Shown piece after piece: positions 1 through 7,426 of a DNA stretch of 9,657 nt. The stretch lies in NCBI GenBank assembly GCA_001313065.1, contig BBFD01000154.1:1-9657 (forward strand). Direction: 5' to 3'. The translations under genes and the position numbers were made by a program. Origin of the DNA: Silvimonas sp. JCM 19000. Its GTDB lineage: Bacteria; Pseudomonadota; Gammaproteobacteria; Burkholderiales; Chitinibacteraceae. Each line of letters opens with the position of its first letter. The first letter of the stretch is position 1. A model generated the notes under the pieces. That model saw nothing but the letters and a program-made list of their open reading frames with translations, did no database searches and was not told where the DNA came from.

Positions 1-341
1 CTATATCCAGACCTCACGCTGGGAAGCATGCCGGTGGCGGTGCTGGAGCGATGGCCGCGGGTTTGCCGGTGGTGGCCACCGATGTAATCGGCAATCGCGA
101 TCTGGTGCGGGATGGCCTCAATGGCTATCTGGCACAGACCGCGGCAGACTTCACCGCCCGCCTGGCGCTGCTGGCTGCCGATGTGCATGCCCGCAAAACC
201 CTGGGCGCGCATGCCCGCCAGTTTGTGGCGACGCATTATTCTCTCGATGTCATGATGGCATCGCTTTATGGCGCCTATGGCGTTGTGGTGGAACCCAAAG
301 TGCATGACCCCCAATCCCTTCCTCACGCGGGAGCGCATTAA
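1..341 (+). CDS. Glycosyltransferase family 4 (GT-B), C-terminal part only
   Basis: This is the 3' end of a glycosyltransferase gene that begins before the window. From position 2 the translation reads YIQTSRWE, then GSMPVAVLE in a second frame, then AMAAGLPVVATDV in a third. Joined, these give the E-x7-E signature (EGMPVAVLE) and the following AAGLPVVATD segment of GT4 enzymes, which bind the nucleotide-sugar donor. The remainder (NRDLVRDGLNGYL, then a helical tail to residue AH) is normal for this family. Two single-base losses explain the frame changes, one near base 26 (GG read as G) and one near base 48. The gene ends 2 bases before the sugar transferase, so the two are probably co-transcribed in an exopolysaccharide or capsule cluster. 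The sugar and linkage cannot be told from this fragment. Confidence 0.85.
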   Translation, partial: ISRPHAGKHAGGGAGAMAAGLPVVATDVIGNRDLVRDGLNGYLAQTAADFTARLALLAADVHARKTLGAHARQFVATHYSLDVMMASLYGAYGVVVEPKVHDPQSLPHAGAH

Positions 342-343
342 GC

Positions 344-1812
344 GTGCGTGAACAGATCCTCAAGTATCGTGGCCCGGAACGCGCCAAGCCCTTGCTGGCG
401 CTGGCCGATTTTGCCGCGTTGGCCGTGTCGTTTGGCATTGCCTTGTTGCTGCTATGGGCGTTCCGCTATCAGCGCATCAGCGCCAGCTTCGATCTGTGGT
501 GGGCATGGGAAGGCAAGCAGCAAGGCATGGCGTTTTTTTTGCTGCTGGCGCTGATTACGGTAAGCAATTTCTGGTGGCGCGGTCATTACAGCCTGCGCCT
601 GCCGTTCTGGGATGAGTTGCTCGATATCCTGCGTGCCTTGTTGCTGGCCGGTTTGCTTAACGGCATGTTGGTGCTACTGGGCAAATTCACCGTGTCGCGC
701 TTTCTGTTTCCAGTGTCCTGGGGTGTGGCTTTGGTGCTGCTGCCGTGGGTGCGCTCGTATACCAAATCGTGGTTGCTGCAGATTGGCGTCTGGCAAATGC
801 CACTGTCATCGTGGGCACGGGCGAAAACGCCATCGCGGCGTATCGGGCCATGAAAAGCGAGCGCTTGCTGGGCTTTCAGATCGAAGCCTTCCTTGCCGTC
901 AGCCAGTCCGCCCCGGCGCAAATTGTGGTCAACGACAACATCCTGCCGGTGATAGCGCTGCAGCCGGACGGGCTGGTGCCGTGGCTGGATGCCAACCAGC
1001 GGCCGCATGTGGTGGTGGCGGTGGATGAAGAAGAGCTCAAAGCCTTGTCGCGTCAGGTCGAGCAATTGTCCTTGCGCTACAAAGACATCCATGTGATTCC
1101 GCCTATTGCTGGACTGCCCTTGTTTGGCGTGGTGCCGTATCACTTTTTCAGCCACGAAGTGCTGTTGCTGCGCGTGACCAATAATCTGACCGTGCGCTCG
1201 CTGATGCTGATGAAGCGCATGTTTGATCTGTGTGGTGCGGCGGTCGGACTGCTGCTGTTGTCGCCGCTGTTTGTCTATGCGATGTGGCAAATCAAACGCC
1301 AGGGCGGGCCGGGCGCCGTGTTCTTTGGGCATGTCCGTATCGGCATGAATGGCAAGCCATTCAAATGCTGGAAGTTCCGCACCATGGTGCATAACAGCCA
1401 GGACGTCCTGGCGCATTTATTGGCCAGCGATGCGGCTGCGCGCGCCGAGTGGGATCGTGATTTCAAACTCAAGAATGATCCGCGTATTACGCCCATCGGC
1501 CAGTTTCTGCGCCGCACCAGCCTCGATGAAATTCCGCAATTGTGGAACGTGCTCAAAGGCGAAATGAGCCTGGTCGGCCCGCGCCCGATTATCGAAGCCG
1601 AGCTGGAACGCTATGGCGATCGGTGGATTTTTTATCTGGAATCGCGGCCGGGCCTGACCGGCTTGTGGCAAGTCTCTGGCCGCAACGACACCACCTACGA
1701 TGAACGCGTGGCGCTGGATGCCTGGTATGTCAAGAACTGGAACCTGTGGTACGACATCGCCATTATCTGCAAGACCATCCGCAGCGTAACGGGCGGACAC
1801 GGCGCGTATTAA
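344..1812 (+). CDS. Undecaprenyl-phosphate sugar phosphotransferase (WcaJ/WbaP-like)
   Basis: This membrane enzyme starts exopolysaccharide repeat-unit assembly by moving a sugar-1-phosphate (often glucose) from a UDP-sugar to undecaprenyl phosphate. Four N-terminal membrane segments are visible (about residues 17-37, 62-78, 92-113 and 118-135). They are followed by a soluble Rossmann-like part starting TVIVGTGENA, then a fifth hydrophobic segment after KRMFDLCGAAVG (about residue 290). The C-terminal catalytic domain carries KFRTM, DPRITPIGQFLRRTSLDEIP, NVLKGEMSLVGPRP and RPGLTGLWQVSGR, all hallmarks of bacterial sugar transferases. The frame changes near base 800, where one C seems to be lost between LQIGVWQMP and TVIVGTG. 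Restoring it gives about 489 residues, the usual size for the five-segment type. The GTG at 344 is the first start after the upstream stop, and its ribosome binding site is weak, which suggests translational coupling. Confidence 0.92.
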
Positions 1813-1860
1813 GGCGGATTGGGCCCGACTAGGGGTTTTCCCACGCCTGTCAGTTTGAAA

Positions 1861-1890
1861 GTGGTTTGCCTGCAGGGGCGGCGCTATACT
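1861..1890 (+). promoter_or_regulatory. Candidate promoter of the acyl-CoA-binding protein gene
   Basis: TATACT at 1885-1890 is a good -10 hexamer, 43 bases before the ATG at 1934. The matching -35 is weak: TGGTTT at 1862-1867 has 17-bp spacing, while the better TTGAAA at 1855-1860 is too far away (24 bp). The position, between two genes of unrelated function, is what supports the call. Confidence 0.45.
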
Positions 1891-1920
1891 CAGCCGGGCA
1901 AATTAAAACGACTGTTTGAT

Positions 1921-1924
1921 GGAG
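1921..1924 (+). promoter_or_regulatory. Ribosome binding site that decides the start of the acyl-CoA-binding protein
   Basis: GGAG lies 9 bases before the ATG at 1934. The in-frame TTG at 1916 and ATG at 1919 overlap or precede this motif, so they cannot use it. This favours 1934. Confidence 0.7.
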
Positions 1925-1933
1925 ACTCTCTCG

Positions 1934-2200
1934 ATGTCGACGCTGGCCGAGCAGTTCAAAACTGCGCAAGAAGAAGTGGTGCAACTGAATGACGCACCGG
2001 ATGTGCAAACCAAGCTCAAGCTGTACGCGCTGTACAAGCAATCCACCGATGGTGATGTGAGCGGTGATCGCCCGTCGGCCATCAACTTTGTGGCTCAGGC
2101 CAAATACGACGCATGGGCCAAGCTCAAAGGCACCAGCAACGACGACGCCATGACGCAATATGTGGCACTGGTCGAAGAATTGAAGAAGAACGACGAATAA
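1934..2200 (+). CDS. Acyl-CoA-binding protein (ACBP)
   Basis: This is a small cytosolic four-helix protein that binds medium- to long-chain acyl-CoA thioesters, buffering and delivering them to lipid metabolism. The 88 residues match the family's usual length. Family landmarks are present: LYALYKQSTDGD (Tyr31, Tyr34, Lys35), QAKYDAWAKLKG (Lys57) and a late Tyr76. They correspond to the ligand-contacting Tyr28, Tyr31, Lys32, Lys54 and Tyr73 of the animal protein, with a constant offset of three. The start at 1934 is chosen for its GGAG and because MSTLAEQFKTAQEEV is a typical N-terminus. The gene stands alone, with its own candidate promoter and a strong terminator, and the reading frame is undamaged. 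ACBPs are mainly eukaryotic, but short stand-alone forms occur in a limited set of bacteria, including betaproteobacteria. Confidence 0.95.
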   Translation: MSTLAEQFKTAQEEVVQLNDAPDVQTKLKLYALYKQSTDGDVSGDRPSAINFVAQAKYDAWAKLKGTSNDDAMTQYVALVEELKKNDE

Positions 2201-2237
2201 GCGATGCGGGGCAAGGCCCCCAATGCGCTAACACCAG

Positions 2238-2267
2238 GGGAAGGCCGCAGGGCCTTCCCTTTTTTTT
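2238..2267 (+). terminator. Rho-independent terminator after the acyl-CoA-binding protein gene
   Basis: GGGAAGGCC (2238-2246) pairs perfectly over 9 bp with GGCCTTCCC (2251-2259), leaving a GCAG loop. Eight T bases follow at 2260-2267. It lies 37 bases after the stop codon and separates this gene from the convergent coiled-coil gene at 2288. Confidence 0.93.
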
Positions 2268-2287
2268 ATGCGCCAGCCGCTGCCCGC

Positions 2288-2907
2288 TTATCCGCCCAAC
2301 TGCTTGATCACCGGCTGTATCACCTGGCCCACCAGCATGGTGCTGACTACCCATATCACCAGGCTGGATTTCAGCGAGAGTAGATCGGCCTTGGTGGCGT
2401 AGTTCTCTTTGATGCCTGCTATCTCGGCACGCATGCCGGATATGTCCACCTTGAGGCCGGCAACGTCGGTTTTGAGGGCCGAGACATCAGATTTCAGTGC
2501 GGTGACATCGATTTGCAGGGTGGAAACGTCAAATTTCAGCCTGGAGACATCCGCTTTTAGCGTGGACACGTCTATCTGCAACGCGGAAACATCGGTTTTC
2601 AACGCGGAGACATCGGTTTTCAATGTGGAGACATCCGCTTTCAGCGTTGAAACATCAAGCTTCAGCCCCGATACGTCGGTTTTTTTAGTGTGGAAACATC
2701 GGTTTTCAGCGTTGAAACATCAGTCTTTAACGTGGCAACGTCGGCACGCAAAACCGTCACGTCGGTTTTGAGTTCATCCACATTGCGATCCAGATGGTTC
2801 AGCCGTAGTTCGGCCGCATCCATACGCGGACTGCGCGGGGTACGCGGTTTGATGTACCTGGGCCTGGTGGGGTTGCGTCCGGGTAGTTCGTGGGCGTGGT
2901 ACGGCAT
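2288..2907 (-). CDS. Heptad-repeat coiled-coil protein with C-terminal membrane anchor (DUF1640-like)
   Basis: The function is unknown. The N-terminus (about residues 1-30) is basic and proline-rich (MPYHAHELPGRNPTRPRY). It is followed by about 17 near-perfect heptads of the type LKTDVSA, in which Val and Leu alternate at 3-4 spacing as the core of a long parallel coiled coil. The last repeats drift (MRAEIAG), then KENYATKADLLSLKSS leads into a single hydrophobic segment (IWVVSTMLVGQVIQPVI) and a short tail. This layout of coiled coil, ATKAD-like linker and C-terminal membrane helix resembles bacterial DUF1640 proteins. The T run at 2680-2686 breaks the frame: five T fit the heptad register, seven are present. 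Corrected length is about 205 residues. The start at 2907 is supported by AAGGA 7 bases upstream. A later Met (MDAAELRL, residue 29) is possible. Confidence 0.75.
2414..2772 (-). repeat. 21-bp tandem repeat array encoding heptads
   Basis: About 17 head-to-tail 21-bp units encode (L)KTDVS(A/T)L-type heptads. Several neighbouring units differ at only one or two bases, whereas the outer ones have diverged. The array is coding, and its unit length equals one coiled-coil heptad. Gain or loss of units keeps the frame. Confidence 0.9.
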
Positions 2908-2914
2908 GGTGCAA

Positions 2915-2919
2915 TCCTT
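2915..2919 (-). promoter_or_regulatory. Ribosome binding site of the coiled-coil gene
   Basis: AAGGA on the minus strand lies 7 bases before the ATG at 2907. It supports this start over the Met 28 codons further in. Confidence 0.6.
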
Positions 2920-3018
2920 GTGCGGCAGATTTCAGCCACACCGGGGTGGCCAGAAGTGCTTTGCACCGATCACAGCGGGCTGCTGCGCGTCGTGATTGGC
3001 TGTGCAATGACCGCGATT

Positions 3019-3034
3019 CTGCCCCGCCGGGCAG
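3019..3034. other. Short GC hairpin between the Anbu gene and the coiled-coil gene
   Basis: CTGCCC (3019-3024) pairs with GGGCAG (3029-3034) around a CGCC loop, 46 bases past the Anbu stop. No T tract follows on the minus strand, so it is at best a weak or rho-assisted terminator. Nothing else was recognised in the 172 bases between the two genes. Confidence 0.3.
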
Positions 3035-3079
3035 GCGCCGCATCCAGGATAAATCTGAATTTTTTGTTTTCTCAGAAAC

Positions 3080-3819
3080 TCACAATTTGTCGAACCAGTC
3101 GGCATTGGCAATCTGGCTGAACACATTGCGCAAACCCTGGCCCCAGGATTCGCGAATGCGGTTGAAATAGACGTTGGTTTCTTCAATGCGGTAGGGCTGG
3201 GTGGGGGCAAAGCTGTCGGCCTGGTAGCGCAACAGATCGATTGGCAAGCCCACCGACAAATTGCTGCGGATGGTCGAATCAAACGAAATCAGCGTGCATT
3301 TAAGTGCCTCGGCCAGCGGAGTTTGCCACTGCACCACGCGTCGATGATGGGCTTGCCGTATTTGGATTCGCCGATCTGGAAATACGGTGTATCCAGCGTC
3401 GATTCAATAAAGTTGGCCTGCGGATAGATATTGAACAGGCGCGGTTTTTTCGCCGCGAATCTGCCCGCCCATGATGAAAGAACCGGTCAGATCGATACCA
3501 TGGGTGATGGCCTCATCGCGGCCGTCGCGCGTGATGACTTCGCGAATGGTTTCGCTGACCAGCAGGGCCGCGTCGTACATGGTGTGCACGTTCAGCAAAT
3601 TGTGCAGTTCGGTACGCGAGCGTTGTTCCAGCAAGCTGATCACGCTTTGCGTGGTGGCCAGATTGCCTGCGGTCAGCAGCACAATCAGGCGTTCGCCGGG
3701 CATCTCGAAAATATGCATTTTGCGAAACGTGGCGATATGGTCCACGCCCGCGTTGGTGCGCGAGTCTGAGGCAAAAAAATCAGCCCGTCTTTCAGGGCCA
3801 TGGCCACGCAATACGTCAT
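3080..3819 (-). CDS. Anbu-type proteasome-like protease (bacterial proteasome homologue)
   Basis: This is an N-terminal-nucleophile hydrolase related to the proteasome beta subunit and HslV. The N-terminus MTYCVAMALKDGLIF, followed by ASDSRTNAGVDHIATFRKMHIF, is the family signature. Thr2 becomes the nucleophile after Met removal; in the five-T reading the Asp of ASDSR is residue 17 and the Lys of FRKM is residue 32, near the expected proteasome-type catalytic positions. Later segments (LIVLLTAGNLATTQSVISLL, GSFIMGGQIRGEKP, STLDTPYFQIGESKYGKPI) also fit. Three frame breaks occur: an A run at 3773-3779 (seven, five expected), a T run at 3445-3450 (six, five expected) and a lost base near 3340. 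Corrected length is about 245 residues, usual for Anbu. It is last in the four-gene run, 86 bases after the transglutaminase gene. The ribosome binding site is weak (GGGTG). Confidence 0.9.
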
Positions 3820-3905
3820 TGATCGGTACACCCGCAAACTGGTCTGGATGTCCTGAATTGTAACCAACGAATTGCGTGGCTGCCTGCCGTGCCGCAATCA
3901 GTGTG

Positions 3906-4724
3906 TCATTGCTGATTTTGTTGTTGCGCCGATTCGCGTTCGATGGCGTGGCGCACGCGGGTGTGGCTTTCCATGATCTCGTCGCCGCCGCCGCGGCGCA
4001 GACCGCGGATCGGGCAGGCGTCCAGATAATCGAGGCCGATCGCCAGCCGCACATAGCGTTCGTCAGGCGTGCAGCCGTTGCTGGTATCAAAGCCATGCCA
4101 TAGCTCGTCGGTAAAGGCATCCACCCACGCGTGGCTGGCCACGTGGTGATCGTTTTCGGTGTAGAGATAGCCGCTCACATAGCGCGCCGGAATTTCGAGA
4201 AAACGGCATAACGCCAGAAACACATGACTATGGTCCTGGCACACGCCGCGGCTTAGCCGGAAAGCATCGCGCGCCGAAGTCGTGACGTCGGTTTCGCCCG
4301 GCGTATACGGCATATGGTCGAGCAAGTCGGCCATCATATCCATCAGCCCGTGCCGGCCATGCCGCGCCACCAGTTTGCGATATTTGCCCGCGAAGGCCTT
4401 GATCGCTTCGTCCGGTTCGGTCAGCGGGGTGACTTTGCGAAACACCATGGGCGGCAGTGCGTTATGCGGCGGATTGGCCGGGCGCGTTTCGATAATGCCA
4501 TGCGCCACGATACGGATTTCGGTGGTGGCCTCTTCCAGCGTCAGCACGTGCTCGCGGTTGCCAAAGGTGTCGATGGTGGACTGGGTGGGCCCCGGTACAT
4601 CCAGATGCCAGTTGACCACGGCCTGGCCGGGATCCGCACGCGGCGTCAGGCGCAACAATTGCACGCTGTAGGCGGGCGGGGTGTCGTAGCGGTAAACCGT
4701 TTCGTGTTTGATTTCCAGATGCAT
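3906..4724 (-). CDS. Transglutaminase-like cysteine peptidase with bacterial transglutaminase N-terminal domain
   Basis: This is a papain-fold protein of 272 residues, probably cytosolic since no signal peptide is seen. Residues 1-80 (MHLEIKHETVYRYDTPPAYSV and on) match the bacterial transglutaminase N-terminal domain. The core holds the catalytic triad: Cys162 in SRGVCQDHSHVF, His198 in VASHAWVDAF and Asp213 in GFDTSNGC. Members are thought to hydrolyse or transfer amide bonds, and in this gene cluster to act on peptides made by the ATP-grasp partner; no substrate is known. The start at 4724 is chosen because the family N-terminus begins there; it lies 2 bases after the alpha-E stop, so the two are probably translationally coupled. 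The C-terminus is a short Gln-rich tail (SAQQQNQQ). The frame is intact. Confidence 0.93.
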   Translation of the reverse strand: MHLEIKHETVYRYDTPPAYSVQLLRLTPRADPGQAVVNWHLDVPGPTQSTIDTFGNREHVLTLEEATTEIRIVAHGIIETRPANPPHNALPPMVFRKVTPLTEPDEAIKAFAGKYRKLVARHGRHGLMDMMADLLDHMPYTPGETDVTTSARDAFRLSRGVCQDHSHVFLALCRFLEIPARYVSGYLYTENDHHVASHAWVDAFTDELWHGFDTSNGCTPDERYVRLAIGLDYLDACPIRGLRRGGGDEIMESHTRVRHAIERESAQQQNQQ

Positions 4725-4726
4725 GC

Positions 4727-5660
4727 TCAGGCCACCCGTAGATAGGCGTGGTCGATGGTGCCGCCCAACGCATTGATCTGCGCCAGACATTGGCTCAGAT
4801 ATTCGTGCAGCCCACTGGCCATGATTTCTTCCGCGCGCGTGTATTTAAGGGTGTTCAGCAATTTGTGCGCATCGCGTTGCGCCAGGCGGCCGTTGTCGCC
4901 CTCGATCTGATCGAGAATCTTGCAGATGGCATCGAGGCAAGCGCACAAAGAACGCGGCAGGCGCGGCGACAAAATCAACAATTCGGCCACTGATTCCATG
5001 GCCGGACCTTCGCGATAGACCTCCAGATAAGCTTCATAGGCCGACAAGGCGCGCAGCAAAGCGGCCCAGGCGTAGTAATCCTGTGCTTTGTCTTCGGTGG
5101 CCGCGTCGGTCAGCAAGCTGGCTTTGACGTCGAGCAAACGCGCGGTGTTGTCGGCGCGCTCGATAAAAGTGCCCAACCGGATAAAGCTGTACGCGTCGCC
5201 GCGCAAAATCGTGCCATAGGCAATGCCACGAAACACATGTGAGCGCGCCTTTACCCAATCAAAAAAAATCCGCCACGTTGCCGATACCGTTCGCTTCGAG
5301 CTGGCGGGCTTCCAGCCAGGTGGCATTGATGTTCTCCCACATTTCCGCGGTGATCTTGCCGCGCACGGCATGGGCGTTCTCCCGTGCATGGCGCAGGCAG
5401 CACAGAATGCTGGCCGGGTTTTCGCGATCGAGCGCCATAAACTGCAACAGCGCTTCGGGCGTGATGGCGGAATAGCGTTGATTAAAGCGCTCCAGCGTTT
5501 CGGTAATGACCAGCGGCGCGCGCATTTCGGCGCGCGCGCCTTTGGCTTGCGGCAAGAGCGCCAATGACAGACTCACGTCGAGCAAACGCGCCAGGTTTTC
5601 GGCACGCTCCAGGTAGCGCGACATCCAGAACAGATGATCGGCAGTGCGGCTTAACATCAT
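4727..5660 (-). CDS. Alpha-E domain protein (DUF403)
   Basis: This all-helical protein belongs to a family with no demonstrated activity, nearly always found beside circularly permuted ATP-grasp and transglutaminase genes. It is built from two related halves: SRYLERAENLARLLDV near residues 14-29 reappears as GTFIERADNTARLLDV near residues 163-178, each with the conserved glutamate-rich helix. The frame breaks at the A run 5261-5268: eight are present, whereas seven restore NVADFFDWVKARSHVFRG. Corrected length is 310 residues, normal for the family. The start is one of two adjacent ATGs (5660 or 5657), with GGAG 9 bases upstream. It follows the ATP-grasp stop by 15 bases and precedes the transglutaminase start by 2. 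It is probably a scaffold or partner of the ligase (inference). Confidence 0.93.
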
Positions 5661-5669
5661 GGCAGTGAT

Positions 5670-5673
5670 CTCC
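5670..5673 (-). promoter_or_regulatory. Ribosome binding site of the alpha-E gene
   Basis: GGAG on the minus strand lies 9 bases before the ATG at 5660. It sits immediately after the TGA of the ATP-grasp gene (5676-5678), which supports coupled translation. Confidence 0.65.
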
Positions 5674-5675
5674 GT

Positions 5676-7103
5676 TCAGGCTTCCAGGATCCAGGCGTCT
5701 TTGGTGCCGCCGCCTTGCGACGAATTCACCACCAGCGACCCCTTTTGCAAAGCCACCCGCGCCAGTCCGCCGGGCACGATGCGCACGGTATTGCCGGTGA
5801 GCACAAACGGGCGCAAATCCAGATGGCGTGGCGCGATGCCTTCGTCCACAAAGGTAGGGCAGGTAGATAGCGATAGCGTGGGTTGCGCGATGTAATTGCT
5901 CGGATTGGCCTTGAGCCGCTCGCGGAAATCCTCGATCTCGGCGCGGCTGGCTTTGGGGCCGATCAACATACCGTAGCCGCCCGCGCCGTGCACTTCCTTC
6001 ACCACCAGTTCATCCAGGTGCGTCAGTACATGGCCTAGTTCGTCCTGATGCCGGCATTGCCAGGTGGGCACGTTGCGCAGCAGGGTTCTTCGTCCAGATA
6101 GAAGCGGATCATGTCCGGCACATAGGGATAAATCGATTTGTCATCCGCCACCCCGGTGCCGATGGCATTGGCCAGTACCACGCCGCCCGCGCGATAGGCC
6201 GCCAGCAAACCCGGCACGCCCAGCATTGAATCGGCACGGAAAACCAGCGGATCAAGAAACACATCGTCCAGCCGCCGGTAGATCACATCCACCTGCTTGG
6301 GGCCAGCGGTGGTGCGCATATACACGCGCAGATCCTTGACGAACAAATCGCGGCCTTCCACCAGCTCGACGCCCATTTGCTGCGCCAGGAACGCGTGCTC
6401 AAAGTAAGCACTGTTGAAATGGCCCGGGGTCATGACCACCACGGTGGGATTGTCTTCCAGCGACGATTGCCGCAGCGTTGACAGCAGCACCGACGGATAA
6501 TGTTCGACCGGCGCCACCGCATGCCGGCCAAACAGCTCAGGGAACAATCGCATCATCATCTTGCGGTTTTCCAGCATATAAGACACGCCGGAGGGCACAC
6601 GCAGATTGTCTTCCAGCACGTAATACTCGCCGTCGGAATGCCGGATGACGTCGATGCCGGCGATATGCGCGTAAATCTGATGCGGCAAATCAATACCGCA
6701 CATCGCAGCATGAAACTGCGCATTCACCAGCACCTGATCGGCCGGAATTTTTTTTGGCTTTGAGGATGTTCTGGTCGTGATAGATATCGTGCAGAAACAG
6801 ATTGAGCGCCTGCACCCGTTGGCGCAGCCCCGCCTCAAGATGCGCCCATTCGTTGGCCGGAATAATGCGCGGGATGGTGTCGAACGGAATCAGCCGCTCG
6901 TTGCCGCTTTCATCGCCATGCACCGAAAACGTGATGCCGACGCGATGAAACAGCAATTCCGCCTCGCGGCGCCGCTGCGCCAGCATGGCGGGCGTCTGGG
7001 CGTTGAGCCAATCAAAAAACTCACGATAATGCGGGCGCACCGACTGGGCGGCATCGAGCATTTCGTCGTAGCCAGCGGATAGCGGAAGGTCGATCTGATG
7101 CAT
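5676..7103 (-). CDS. Circularly permuted ATP-grasp ligase (type 2)
   Basis: This is a predicted ATP-dependent carboxylate-amine ligase that would form peptide-like bonds; its substrates are unknown. Family landmarks in order are [60 protein letters not shown] (about residues 162-180), [78 protein letters not shown] and [17 protein letters not shown]. Two frame breaks are present: the T run at 6748-6755 (eight, seven expected, restoring AKKIPADQV) and a lost G in 6083-6085 (restoring [12 protein letters not shown]). Corrected length is about 475 residues, full size. The ATG at 7103 is preferred to the TTG at 7112 because GAGG lies 9 bases upstream of the ATG but touches the TTG. It is the first gene of the four-gene run. 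Confidence 0.93.
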
Positions 7104-7112
7104 GGGCAGCAA

Positions 7113-7116
7113 CCTC
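7113..7116 (-). promoter_or_regulatory. Ribosome binding site that decides the ATP-grasp start
   Basis: GAGG on the minus strand is 9 bases before the ATG at 7103 and abuts the alternative TTG at 7112. This makes ATG the likely start. Confidence 0.55.
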
Positions 7117-7414
7117 GGTCATGCAGCGATTGATCATGGGCTGACTGCGGCCGCTTGAGTGACCCGGATGGTCCTGCAATCCTCATGCCAGCCTGCGGCA
7201 AGTGCGAACGCTTGAGTTATAGCGGCTTTACGGCACGGCCGCCGGGCTGGATGTGCACCACACTGGATGACGCCATGGTGCGTCCGCGCCGTATTGGCGC
7301 GCGCCAGGGCACAAGGCGCAAACGCTGCCATCAGGGACATCCGCCGTGCGGAAACTCCCGATGCAGCCGCATGCTGCGGCGCGCAAGAATGGCTGATCGT
7401 CCAGTCAGTGCCGC
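7117..7414. promoter_or_regulatory. Divergent intergenic region between the ATP-grasp operon and the phosphofructokinase gene
   Basis: This stretch of about 300 bases must hold both divergent promoters, but no convincing -35/-10 pair was found. The best -10 for the minus-strand operon is TATAAC (complement of 7216-7221), without a clear -35. The 9-mer CGCTTGAGT occurs twice in the same orientation (7152-7160 and 7209-7217). GCCGCA (7366-7371) and TGCGGC (7375-7380) form a 6-bp hairpin before the phosphofructokinase gene. Short open frames here on both strands have no recognisable product. Confidence 0.4.
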
Positions 7415-7419
7415 AGGAG
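7415..7419 (+). promoter_or_regulatory. Ribosome binding site of the phosphofructokinase gene
   Basis: AGGAG lies 7 bases before the GTG at 7427. This spacing is near ideal and supports the GTG start. Confidence 0.8.
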
Positions 7420-7426
7420 TCCGATC

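Noticed and set aside
586..1416. Long minus-strand open frame (276 codons) opposite the sugar transferase
   Set aside because: It lies antisense to a clearly conserved gene, has a His/Gln-rich composition typical of antisense reading of GC-rich DNA, and resembles no known family.
2409..2771. Plus-strand open frame with repeated ETSVFNVETS-like units
   Set aside because: It is the antisense reading of the 21-bp repeats. The minus-strand frame has a ribosome binding site, true coiled-coil heptads and a membrane segment, so the plus-strand reading is a shadow.
2414..2772. CRISPR-like array
   Set aside because: The repeats are contiguous 21-bp units without spacers and are coding, so they are heptad repeats.
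4314..4745. Plus-strand open frames opposite the transglutaminase and alpha-E genes
   Set aside because: They are antisense to strongly conserved minus-strand genes and have no recognisable motif or ribosome binding site.
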